Below, piece after piece: positions 1-5,792 of a stretch of DNA of 64,000 nt (its first letter is position 1; the number at the start of each line of letters is the position of its first letter). The DNA is from Brevundimonas variabilis (GTDB lineage Bacteria; Pseudomonadota; Alphaproteobacteria; Caulobacterales; Caulobacteraceae). The notes below the pieces were generated by a model. It was not told where the DNA came from. It worked only from the letters and a program-made list of their open reading frames with translations, and did not search any database. The stretch spans positions 248,001-312,000 of the forward strand of contig NZ_JACHOR010000001.1 in assembly GCF_014199945.1 (NCBI RefSeq). The letters are read 5' to 3'. The position numbers and the translations under genes were made by a program.

Positions 1-119
1 AGGGCTGCGGGGGCATAGGCGGCGAAGAACAACCCGCCCAGTGTGCCCTTGGCCAGGCCTCGCCGCGAGACGTCGAACTCTTCGGCGGTCTGGCCTTCGG
101 GACGGTTCAGGACGGGCAT
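1..119 (-). CDS. Probable dienelactone hydrolase family protein, N-terminal fragment
   Basis: Only the first 39-40 codons are inside the window; the gene continues off the left edge. The ATG is at 119. The N-terminus reads MPVLNRPEGQTAEEF and then a twin-arginine-like SRRGLAKG motif followed by a hydrophobic GGLFFAAYAP stretch, which suggests Tat export. From memory this type of leader is found on dienelactone hydrolase family proteins of alphaproteobacteria, but no catalytic residue is visible here, so the family is an inference. It is transcribed in the same direction as alkB, 74 bp downstream of it. Confidence 0.5.
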   Translation of the reverse strand, partial: MPVLNRPEGQTAEEFDVSRRGLAKGTLGGLFFAAYAPAA

Positions 120-193
120 GGGCAAGCTCCGGAAATGTGACACCGGACTGTGACGCTGGCATGCCGAACCGTCGAGTCACGATCTCCGTGAGG

Positions 194-820
194 TCATGCG
201 GCCTTTCGCAGCGTGAGATTGATGCGCCCGCCGCCAGCGATCAGTCGCGACGATTCCTCCAGCACCCGGTCGATCCCGTGCCGCGCCAGCCGCGCAGGTC
301 CGCTCAGCGCACAGACATCGCCCGAGGCAAGCCGCACCGTCGCGGTCCGTCCGCCGTCGGCCGGTCCGATCCGAAACATGGCGGTATCGCCCAGCGAGAC
401 CGACACCACCGGTGCGCCCATGTCGGCTTCATCCCGGTCCTGATGCAGGCCCATCTTCGCCGAGTTCCGGTACAGATTGACCAGACAGGCATCGGGCTGG
501 TCTTCGCGACCCGTAGCCTCGGCCCACAGGGCCAGCAGCATCGGCGGGATGGCGGGCCAGGGGCGGCCGGTCTCCGGGTGGGTGGGCTGATAGCGATAGC
601 CCGCCCGGTCTGACACCCAGCCCAGCGACCCCATATTGGTCATTCGCACCGAGAACGGCCGCCCGCCCGGGGTGACCGGTTGATAAAGCGGAGCTTCGTC
701 AATGGCGGCCAGGACGGTTTCCAGCAGGGTCGCCTGATCCGGAGGGGACAGCCAGCCGGGCCAGAGTCCAAAACCCGGCAGGATGCCCGCACCGATGTCG
801 CGCACGGCGGCCTCAGCCAT
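194..820 (-). CDS. alkB: DNA/RNA oxidative demethylase AlkB (2-oxoglutarate/Fe(II) dioxygenase)
   Basis: 208 residues, the usual AlkB length. AlkB repairs 1-methyladenine and 3-methylcytosine in DNA by oxidative demethylation. Visible hallmarks are the LVNLYRNSAKMGLHQDRDE segment with the iron-binding HxD pair, a second His in ARHGIDRV, and the C-terminal RINLTLRKA strand with the two arginines that bind 2-oxoglutarate. A strong GGGAGGGA ribosome site lies 7-8 nt upstream of the ATG at 820. The start is 4 bp after the stop of the small HTH gene, so it is the last gene of a three-gene operon. No ada gene lies nearby. Confidence 0.92.
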   Translation of the reverse strand: MAEAAVRDIGAGILPGFGLWPGWLSPPDQATLLETVLAAIDEAPLYQPVTPGGRPFSVRMTNMGSLGWVSDRAGYRYQPTHPETGRPWPAIPPMLLALWAEATGREDQPDACLVNLYRNSAKMGLHQDRDEADMGAPVVSVSLGDTAMFRIGPADGGRTATVRLASGDVCALSGPARLARHGIDRVLEESSRLIAGGGRINLTLRKAA

Positions 821-823
821 GGC

Positions 824-1039
824 TCATCCCTCCCACTGAAACACCGCGCCGATCTCGACCCCGAAGACGGCGGCGATGCGGAAGGCGGCTTCCAGGCTGG
901 GCGAGTATTTGCCCGCCTCGATGGCGGCAATGGTCTGCCGCGTCATGCCGATCCGTTCGGCCAGCTGGGCCTGGGTCATCTCTCCGGCGTGGAATCGCAG
1001 GGTGCGGATCGTGTTTCGGATGGGCGGCGGTCCCGCCAT
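824..1039 (-). CDS. Small XRE-type helix-turn-helix regulator (71 aa)
   Basis: The protein is little more than one DNA-binding domain: residues 21-55 contain MTQAQLAERIGMTRQTIAAI followed by EAGKYSPSLEAAFRIAAVF, a clear Cro/CI-type helix-turn-helix. Such stand-alone regulators usually repress the operon they sit in. Its ATG (1039) overlaps the TGA of the upstream membrane protein gene (ATGA), so the two are translationally coupled, a common pairing of membrane protein plus mini-HTH. The palindrome ATGTCAGACAT at 1561-1571, ahead of the operon, is the candidate operator. Confidence 0.85.
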   Translation of the reverse strand: MAGPPPIRNTIRTLRFHAGEMTQAQLAERIGMTRQTIAAIEAGKYSPSLEAAFRIAAVFGVEIGAVFQWEG

Positions 1040-1527
1040 CAGCGCAACCCCTTCAACAGGGCCAGCGTCACGCCGGCACGGATCGTCTCGGCCAGGACCA
1101 GACAGGCGACCAGCACATTGGCCAGCAGGACCATGGCATTGACGTCGGTCGTATAGCCCGCCCGCCCCTCGACCAGATTGCCGCCGACCAGCCCGCCCAG
1201 ATAGACCAGCAGCGCCAGCACCATGATCAGCGCGGTCAGGGTCATCAGGGCGACATGGCTGCCTTTCAGGGCCGCGCCGATCTCGCGCTCGTCCCGGCTG
1301 GTCTTGTCGACCTTGCTCGTGGTTGCGGTGGCGATGAGGGTCAGCACGATCTCCAGCACGACAACCCCGACCAGACACAGGAAGAACAGCCCGCCGATGT
1401 CGCCGGCAAAATCGTCGGCCCTGAGTTCGCCCCGCGCCACGCGCGTTCCGACCGACCAGAAATAGAAGCCCCAGACGCCCACCGCGCCGATGATGCTGAT
1501 CCAGAGATGTTTTTCACGAAACGACAT
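1039..1527 (-). CDS. Membrane protein of unknown function, partner of the small HTH regulator
   Basis: 162 residues from the ATG at 1527 (MSFREKHLW); an in-frame start 33 bp further upstream is less likely. Four hydrophobic segments are visible: ISIIGAVGVWGFYFW, GGLFFLCLVGVVVLEIVLTL, LMTLTALIMVLALLVYL and NAMVLLANVLVACLVLAETI, with a charged loop between the second and third. I do not recognise a transport or catalytic motif. It is the first gene of the operon with the HTH regulator and alkB. The IS1595 element inserted 60 bp upstream of its start, so its promoter region has been remodelled. Confidence 0.75.
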   Translation of the reverse strand: MSFREKHLWISIIGAVGVWGFYFWSVGTRVARGELRADDFAGDIGGLFFLCLVGVVVLEIVLTLIATATTSKVDKTSRDEREIGAALKGSHVALMTLTALIMVLALLVYLGGLVGGNLVEGRAGYTTDVNAMVLLANVLVACLVLAETIRAGVTLALLKGLR

Positions 1528-1560
1528 GGCGGGCTCCCGATGATGGAAGCGGAGTCGCAT

Positions 1561-1571
1561 ATGTCAGACAT
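1561..1571. promoter_or_regulatory. Palindromic operator candidate ATGTCAGACAT
   Basis: Two perfect 5-bp inverted half-sites (ATGTC/GACAT) with one central base, 34 bp upstream of the membrane protein ATG. It would overlap the start of transcription from the minus-strand promoter proposed at 1578-1606. Role as autoregulatory site of the mini-HTH protein is an inference from position and symmetry. Confidence 0.4.
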
Positions 1572-1577
1572 TGAGTC

Positions 1578-1606
1578 TATTATTTTGGACATTATGTCTT
1601 TGACAA
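1578..1606 (-). promoter_or_regulatory. Hybrid promoter candidate across the left IS end
   Basis: Read on the minus strand, TTGTCA (1606-1601) lies inside the IS terminal repeat and ATAATA (1583-1578) lies in the target duplication, 17 nt apart. This would drive the membrane protein-HTH-alkB operon outward from the element. Spacing and sequence fit a sigma-70 type promoter; activity is inferred. Confidence 0.4.
1579..1586. repeat. Target-site duplication, left copy (ATTATTTT)
   Basis: Exact 8-bp match to 5135-5142, directly outside the left inverted repeat. Confidence 0.85.
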
Positions 1607-1610
1607 ACCC
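1587..1610 (+). repeat. Left terminal inverted repeat of the IS1595 element
   Basis: Matches the reverse complement of 5111-5134 at 23 of 24 positions; only the outermost base differs (G here, A at the other end). It begins with an 11-bp palindrome GACATTATGTC, and an inverted copy of its core (ACATAATGT) recurs just inside the element at 1614-1622. Confidence 0.9.
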
Positions 1611-1649
1611 ACCACATAATGTAGGGTGAGGGGGTAAGGAGATTCCCCC

Positions 1650-2570
1650 GTGTCCGTTCTTTCCAAGCCCTACTTTCATGATGAAGCCGCCGCTTTCGCG
1701 TTCGTCGAATGCATCATCTGGAATGGCACCCCTCACTGCCCGACCTGTGGCTCAGTCAAGGTCTATGCGATCAAACCCAACGCGGAAAAGAAGGTCCGTA
1801 TGGGCCTGAAGAAGTGCGGCGACTGCAAGCGCCAGTTCACCGTCCGCATCGGCACCATTTTCGAGGAAAGCCACCTTCCCCTGCACAAGTGGCTTCAGGC
1901 GATCTACCTGATGTGCAGCATCAAGAAGGGCATCAGCTCCAAGCAACTGGAGCGCACCCTGGAATGCACCTACAAAACCGCGTGGTTCCTGTCGCACCGT
2001 ATCCGTGAGGCCATGCGCTCGGTCGATCTGGCTCCGTTCGGCGGCGGCGGTGGCGTGGTCGAGGCTGACGAGACCTTTATCGGTCGCGAACCCGGTATGC
2101 CCATTCAACGCGGTGTGGCTCACAAGATGAAGGTGCTCACCCTGATCGACCGCGCCACTGGCCGCGCCCGTTCAGTCGTGATCGACGATCTGAAAACCAC
2201 CACCATCGGCCCGATCGTTCTGGCGAACGTCAAGCGCGAAGCCGCCCTGATGACCGACGAAGCCCACCGCTTCCAGGCCATCGGTCGCCATTTTGCGAGC
2301 CACGACACCGTCAACCACGCCAAGGACGAATACGTCCGCGCGGGCGATCCCATGATCACGACCAACACCGTCGAGAACTATTTCAGCGTCTTCAAGCGCG
2401 GCATGAAGGGCACCTACCAGCATTGCGCCAAGAAGCACCTGCACCGCTATCTGGCTGAGTTTGATTTCCGCTACTCGAACCGTTCGGCGCTGGGCTGCGA
2501 AGATCAGGAGCGGACGCTTCGCGCTTTGAAGGGCATCGTCGGCAAGCGCCTTACATACCGCTTGGCCTGA
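1650..2570 (+). CDS. IS1595-family (ISXO2-like) transposase
   Basis: 306 residues, full length, with a GTG start at 1650 behind an AAGGAG ribosome site. The N-terminal zinc ribbon has cysteines 30/33 (CPTCG) and 56/59 (CGDCK). The DDE-type catalytic domain has VEADETFIG (Asp140), MTDEAHRF (Asp203) and the family signature NTVENYFSVFKRGMKGTYQH at about 239-258, where the third catalytic position is Asn rather than Glu in this family. It ends in a conserved HRYLAEFDFRYSNR block. No frameshift or stop interrupts it, so it is probably active. It would act on the inverted ends at 1587 and 5134. Confidence 0.95.
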   Translation: MSVLSKPYFHDEAAAFAFVECIIWNGTPHCPTCGSVKVYAIKPNAEKKVRMGLKKCGDCKRQFTVRIGTIFEESHLPLHKWLQAIYLMCSIKKGISSKQLERTLECTYKTAWFLSHRIREAMRSVDLAPFGGGGGVVEADETFIGREPGMPIQRGVAHKMKVLTLIDRATGRARSVVIDDLKTTTIGPIVLANVKREAALMTDEAHRFQAIGRHFASHDTVNHAKDEYVRAGDPMITTNTVENYFSVFKRGMKGTYQHCAKKHLHRYLAEFDFRYSNRSALGCEDQERTLRALKGIVGKRLTYRLA

Positions 2571-2702
2571 CATCTGGACCCAAGCCGGCCCCAAACGGAC
2601 GCTGGAGGCCACGAAAGAAGCCCAAAACGCCGTGAAACTGCGAAGCCAATTTACGGATTCTTGTGAAGATGATACGCTCATAACGAGCGCGCCGCTCAGG
2701 AA

Positions 2703-3344
2703 ATGCTCTTGTCAAACGATGTCATTGCCGCCTTTACGCAGGAACAAGTTCAGAGCCTAACAGGCCTGACGACCGGACAGCTGCGCCATTGGGAGAAGAT
2801 TGGTTTCTTCGTTCCCGGCCATGCTGCCGAAAGTGCCCGCAGCCCGTATTCGCGCATCTACAGCTTCAAAGACGTCGTGGGGCTCCGGACCATTGCGGTC
2901 CTTATGGGTAAGCACGGTGTTTCAATGCACCACCTGAAGAAGGTGGCTGAGAAGCTGAGCGCTTACAGCGCTGCACCATGGTCGGAAATCAAACTCAAAG
3001 TATGGAAAAGAGAAGTCCAGTTTGATGAGCCTGAAACTGGCCGCACCCGTGGAGTGGTGGATGGTCAGTATGTCCTGCTTGAGATCATTGATGTCATTGA
3101 GGACATGCGTAGAGACGCCGCAGCCATGCGGGAACGCAAGTCCGATCAAGTGGGCAAGATCGAGAAGCATCGTTACGTCAACCATAACCAAGCAGTCATC
3201 GCAGGAACCCGAATCTCGGTAGGCGCCATTCAGCGTCTTGCGGAAGACGGCTTCTCCCCTGACCAGATCATTGCAGAATATCCACGGCTGACCAAAGCGG
3301 ACGTTAGCGCCGCCCTGAAGCACCAGACCGCCATGGCCGCGTGA
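2703..3344 (+). CDS. MerR-type HTH / DUF433 fusion, probable antitoxin
   Basis: 213 residues in two parts. Residues 14-75 form a MerR-like winged HTH (EQVQSLTGLTTGQLRHWEKI, then SRIYSFKDVVGLRTI). Residues about 155-207 form a DUF433 domain, recognisable by AVIAGTRISVGAIQRLAEDG, SPDQIIAEYPRLT and DVSAALKH. DUF433 proteins are commonly the antitoxin partner of DUF5615 PIN-like proteins (the VapBC45-like arrangement), and the HTH would let it repress its own operon. The TGA overlaps the GTG of the next gene (GTGA), giving tight translational coupling. It is cargo of the IS1595 element and lies 132 bp after the transposase. Confidence 0.85.
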   Translation: MLLSNDVIAAFTQEQVQSLTGLTTGQLRHWEKIGFFVPGHAAESARSPYSRIYSFKDVVGLRTIAVLMGKHGVSMHHLKKVAEKLSAYSAAPWSEIKLKVWKREVQFDEPETGRTRGVVDGQYVLLEIIDVIEDMRRDAAAMRERKSDQVGKIEKHRYVNHNQAVIAGTRISVGAIQRLAEDGFSPDQIIAEYPRLTKADVSAALKHQTAMAA

Positions 3345-3739
3345 CTGCAAAGCAAAAGATCAGGTTCTTTCTAGATGAAGGCGTCACCCGCGCGGCGGCT
3401 AGGGTCTTTGAAGATGCTGGCCACGAAGTGATCATACTTCAGGAGGCGATCGTACCTGGCTCCCCAGATCCACTCGTGTGCGCTGCGGCGGAGTTAAACG
3501 AAGCTGTTCTCGTGGCGCACGATGGCGATATGCGCGCGCTAGCGTCACGCCGCGGAGTCAGCAATCGAAGGTTTCGCACATTGAGCCTGATCAAGCTTGA
3601 TTGCCGCGAGTCCAAGGCACCCCAACGGCTTAAAGAAGCTATGTCGCTCATTGAGCACGAGTGGGCGGTTGGAAATGGTCCGCGCGACCGCAGGATTTTC
3701 TTGGTCATCGGAAACGAAGCCATGAGAACGCATAGGTGA
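3341..3739 (+). CDS. DUF5615 PIN-like protein, probable toxin
   Basis: 132 residues with a GTG start overlapping the antitoxin stop by 4 bp. Features match the DUF5615/PIN-like fold: FFLDEGVTRAAARVFEDAGH at the N-terminus with Asp12, PDPLV (Asp43), and VLVAHDGDM (Asp61, Asp63), acidic residues that would bind a metal in an RNase site. PIN-like toxins cut RNA, but the target is unknown. The C-terminal 50 residues are basic and extend beyond the usual short domain. Order is antitoxin first, toxin second, as in VapBC modules. RNase activity is an inference from the family. Confidence 0.8.
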   Translation: MTAKQKIRFFLDEGVTRAAARVFEDAGHEVIILQEAIVPGSPDPLVCAAAELNEAVLVAHDGDMRALASRRGVSNRRFRTLSLIKLDCRESKAPQRLKEAMSLIEHEWAVGNGPRDRRIFLVIGNEAMRTHR

Positions 3740-3742
3740 ATT

Positions 3743-3901
3743 ATGAACCAGAGCGATAAGCCCCAAGCCGACAAGTTCCGCGATATGGCCCGCGAGCTAG
3801 AGGCTGACGAAGACCCTGCGCACTTTGAGCGGGTCGCGCGTCATATCGTTGATGCGCCGATCCCTCCGAAGGAAGCGAAGCCGACTCATAAGAGGGCCTA
3901 A
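3743..3901 (+). CDS. 52-residue protein of unknown function in the toxin-antitoxin operon
   Basis: The ATG at 3743 is 3 bp after the toxin stop, with GGTGAATT just upstream. The product starts MNQSDKPQADKFRDMAREL and is charged throughout (ELEADEDPAHFERVARHIVD), with a Pro/Lys-rich basic tail PPKEAKPTHKRA. No membrane segment. I do not recognise the family. It could be a third component of the module or a passenger. Support comes from tight spacing, ribosome site and full open frame. Confidence 0.65.
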   Translation: MNQSDKPQADKFRDMARELEADEDPAHFERVARHIVDAPIPPKEAKPTHKRA

Positions 3902-3911
3902 GCTACGGTGA

Positions 3912-4523
3912 CTATCGAATGCCAACCCACCAAAGGGCTTTAAACGGGCTTTGCTTTCCGCTGACCCAGCCATTCAGCTTTTCAAACTCCTGCCAGATCG
4001 TGGGCACCTTCGTACGATTGCGTAGGGCAATGACGAAGGGATGTGCGGCCGACCAAAATCGTATGATCGTCGATTTAGAAAAGCATTTTACCAAATCGTA
4101 CTCGTAAATGCCCTGTTGGATGCCCACAGCGATTAGCTCGTAGTCGTTAAGGACGGCGATGATGGCTAGGGTTTCTTCCTTGCCGATGTTTTCCTCATCC
4201 GCCCACTTAGCGAGGTTCTGGTTGCCCCGGCTAAGTTCAATGAACTTTTGGACGGTAGCCTGGATTGAGGAATCGGCTCGGAGCGCAGCGATGTGCTGGA
4301 TCGTGGTTTGCCGTCGAGTCAGCACTCGCTGGCTATACACACCCCATATGGCGATTAACGCCGCTGTGAGCGCAACAGCCGCACCCAAATAACCTATAAA
4401 GAGCGTGGCTTGCGGGTCGCTGCCACGCGATTGAACCAACGCGAAAGCGCCGCCCAGCAACCACCCGAACACCAGCCCGCCCGCACAGAGGACGACGGCA
4501 AAAATAAAGGCCCCCATTTTCAT
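3912..4523 (-). CDS. DUF4760-like membrane protein, IS cargo
   Basis: 203 residues from the ATG at 4523 (MKMGAFIF); a TTG 9 bp upstream is possible. Two N-terminal membrane helices are clear (FIFAVVLCAGGLVFGWLLGG and LFIGYLGAAVALTAALIAIW). They are followed by a cytoplasmic domain with RRQTTIQHIAALRADSSI, VLNDYELIAVGIQQGIYEY and FWSAAHPFVIALRNR, the layout of DUF4760 proteins, whose function is unknown. It is convergent with the toxin operon (10 bp apart) inside the IS1595 element. Its codon use is less GC-biased than the chromosome around it, which fits transfer. Confidence 0.65.
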   Translation of the reverse strand: MKMGAFIFAVVLCAGGLVFGWLLGGAFALVQSRGSDPQATLFIGYLGAAVALTAALIAIWGVYSQRVLTRRQTTIQHIAALRADSSIQATVQKFIELSRGNQNLAKWADEENIGKEETLAIIAVLNDYELIAVGIQQGIYEYDLVKCFSKSTIIRFWSAAHPFVIALRNRTKVPTIWQEFEKLNGWVSGKQSPFKALWWVGIR

Positions 4524-4553
4524 GGGGGCCAAGCTAGGCGACTTACAGTTGAT

Positions 4554-4568
4554 TTAAAAGAGGATTAA
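4554..4568. promoter_or_regulatory. CtrA-type site TTAA-N7-TTAA inside the IS cargo
   Basis: Exact TTAA AAGAGGA TTAA match to the CtrA full site, with CC following. It lies 30 bp upstream of the DUF4760-like start and just past the stop of the 15-codon peptide. CtrA binding is an inference from the consensus. Confidence 0.4.
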
Positions 4569-4612
4569 CCGAGGCCGCCCCAGCCCTCGGGGGCGAGTGA
4601 ATTCTTAGCCAT
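4565..4612 (-). CDS. 15-codon peptide, possible leader peptide
   Basis: Reads MAKNSLAPEGWGGLG then TAA. The ATG at 4612 has a strong GAAGGAGG ribosome site 9 nt upstream, stronger than that of the membrane protein gene 42-50 bp downstream on the same strand. It could be a leader peptide controlling that gene or a small functional peptide. Only the ribosome site and context support it. Confidence 0.35.
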   Translation of the reverse strand: MAKNSLAPEGWGGLG

Positions 4613-4882
4613 CTGATTGGGCCTCCTTCATCTAAATGAACCACCATCCGGCGGTCCAATGCGGAGCGGGGATATGCTCCTGACCATCATTAAACGCAAG
4701 CTTTTGTCTAAAGTTCACCTACGCTTTGGCTTCATACCTTGTCACTTTGCGATTAACGCCGCTTGAACAAGGCAATTGCCGAAGCGGATGATCATCATTG
4801 CCAGTCTTTTGGGTCAAGCGACGTTTCATTACAAATTGTACGCGCAAACCCGTAACGGTGGGAAGGCAAACCAAGCTCTGCG
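4613..4882. other. Non-coding stretch within the IS cargo
   Basis: AT-richer than the chromosome. Apart from the ribosome site of the 15-codon peptide (4617-4630) I see no convincing gene or hairpin. A plus-strand open frame from 4776 has no ribosome site and composition unlike a real protein. Confidence 0.5.
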
Positions 4883-5074
4883 TCAAAGAAGACCCCGCCG
4901 CTCCGCGCGCTCGCATCGCTCAGTAATGCGTGGCCCTTGGATATGGGACTCGTTGATGCAGCGCTGCACCCGGTCTTTTGCAGCGAGGCTTGTGGACGCC
5001 CACCACGCCACTGCGCCCACCAGTGCGAGGCCGATGACCCCGGCCAAAAACAATCGAAACTGTGAGGCTGTCAT
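4883..5074 (-). CDS. Small single-helix membrane protein, IS cargo
   Basis: 63 residues starting MTASQFRLFLAGVIGLALVG, with one membrane helix (LFLAGVIGLALVGAVAWWAS) and a cysteine-containing charged tail (VQRCINESHIQGPRITERCE). No family recognised. It is the gene nearest the right inverted repeat and points inward. Ribosome site is weak, so it is less certain than the other cargo genes. Confidence 0.5.
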   Translation of the reverse strand: MTASQFRLFLAGVIGLALVGAVAWWASTSLAAKDRVQRCINESHIQGPRITERCERAERRGLL

Positions 5075-5110
5075 TCCGAAAACATATCACCGACAACCAG
5101 ATTTGGAAGC

Positions 5111-5134
5111 GGGTTTGTCAAAGACATAATGTCT
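5111..5134 (-). repeat. Right terminal inverted repeat of the IS1595 element
   Basis: Inverted partner of 1587-1610. Confidence 0.9.
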
Positions 5135-5142
5135 ATTATTTT
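5135..5142. repeat. Target-site duplication, right copy (ATTATTTT)
   Basis: Exact match to 1579-1586, directly outside the right inverted repeat. Confidence 0.85.
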
Positions 5143-5159
5143 TTACATCATGTCCGATT

Positions 5160-5738
5160 TTATTGTCTTGCGCGCGCAGTTCCCGCCGGACGGGCGGCAT
5201 CGCACAGGGCCGTTGTCTGGGTGCCGAACAGGGTGCCCTCGCGGACCCAGCCGCGAAGCTTGTGCGCACGGACCCGGCACCAGCCGTCCTCGCATTCGTC
5301 CAGCGAGACGAGCGAGCGCGCCGAGAGCCTGGCCCGGACCGCGGAGGTTTCGGAACGCCCCGAATGGATCATCACCTCGGCCGTCGTGGTGTTGAAGACA
5401 CTGCGGCGGCCCGACGCCACGCTGCGGTGGATCCAGGCGACCGCCCCTTCGGGATCGCAGATCTTGCGCCATTCGCGGGTCTCGGCGATCACCTGGACTG
5501 GCAGGCCCGAGGCGCGATACTCCCACAGGATCCGGTAATCCAGCCCCGGACCCTGGCGCGCGCGGACTTCCGACGACTTCAACGAGACCCAGCGCGGGAC
5601 CTCGAGACCCGTCGGCGTCGGGCGGCCGTCCGGCATGGTCTGACCTGCGCCACTCATGACACCGAGGCCAAGAACGGCGATCAAGGGCATCACGCGACGT
5701 GACACTCTTTGGAAGGTGGCGACAGCTTTGCTAGACAC
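5160..5738 (-). CDS. SH3-domain protein, probably exported
   Basis: 192 residues. A signal-like segment (RVMPLIAVLGLGVMSGAGQ, about residues 15-33) is followed by two bacterial SH3 (SH3b) repeats. The first is at about 52-105 (RARQGPGLDYRILWEYRASG, then WRKICDPEGAVAWIHRS) and the second at about 118-175 (IHSGRSETSAVRARL, then GWCRVRAHKLRGWVREGTLF). Such domains bind peptidoglycan or proteins in the periplasm. It is divergent from the dehydrogenase with starts 55 bp apart. A CtrA-type site (5809-5823) lies about 70 bp upstream of its ATG. The IS element ends 18 bp after its stop. Confidence 0.85.
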   Translation of the reverse strand: MSSKAVATFQRVSRRVMPLIAVLGLGVMSGAGQTMPDGRPTPTGLEVPRWVSLKSSEVRARQGPGLDYRILWEYRASGLPVQVIAETREWRKICDPEGAVAWIHRSVASGRRSVFNTTTAEVMIHSGRSETSAVRARLSARSLVSLDECEDGWCRVRAHKLRGWVREGTLFGTQTTALCDAARPAGTARARQ

Positions 5739-5792
5739 CCGTATCGACCTGTCGAAGGGGCCTGTGACGGCCCGCTGATTTCAAGGCTCCCT

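Larger units (their letters stand above)
1587..5134 (+). mobile_element. IS1595-family insertion sequence with cargo genes (3.5 kb)
   Basis: The element is bounded by 24-bp inverted repeats (1587-1610 and 5111-5134) that match at every position except the outermost base. Both ends read inward begin GACATTATGTC and finish TTGACAAACCC. They are flanked by the identical 8-bp direct repeat ATTATTTT (1579-1586 and 5135-5142), the duplication size known for the IS1595 family. It encodes one ISXO2-like transposase and, beyond it, five passenger reading frames plus a 15-codon peptide. The IS1595 family is known to include members with passenger genes. Intact ends, intact target duplication and an open transposase frame indicate a recent insertion. 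It landed 18 bp past the stop of the SH3 gene and 60 bp before the membrane protein start, harming neither frame. Confidence 0.9.

Noticed and set aside
4776..5129. Plus-strand 117-codon frame in the IS cargo
   Set aside because: No ribosome site, runs into the inverted repeat and has Arg-rich out-of-frame composition; the minus-strand 63-residue membrane peptide is more plausible.
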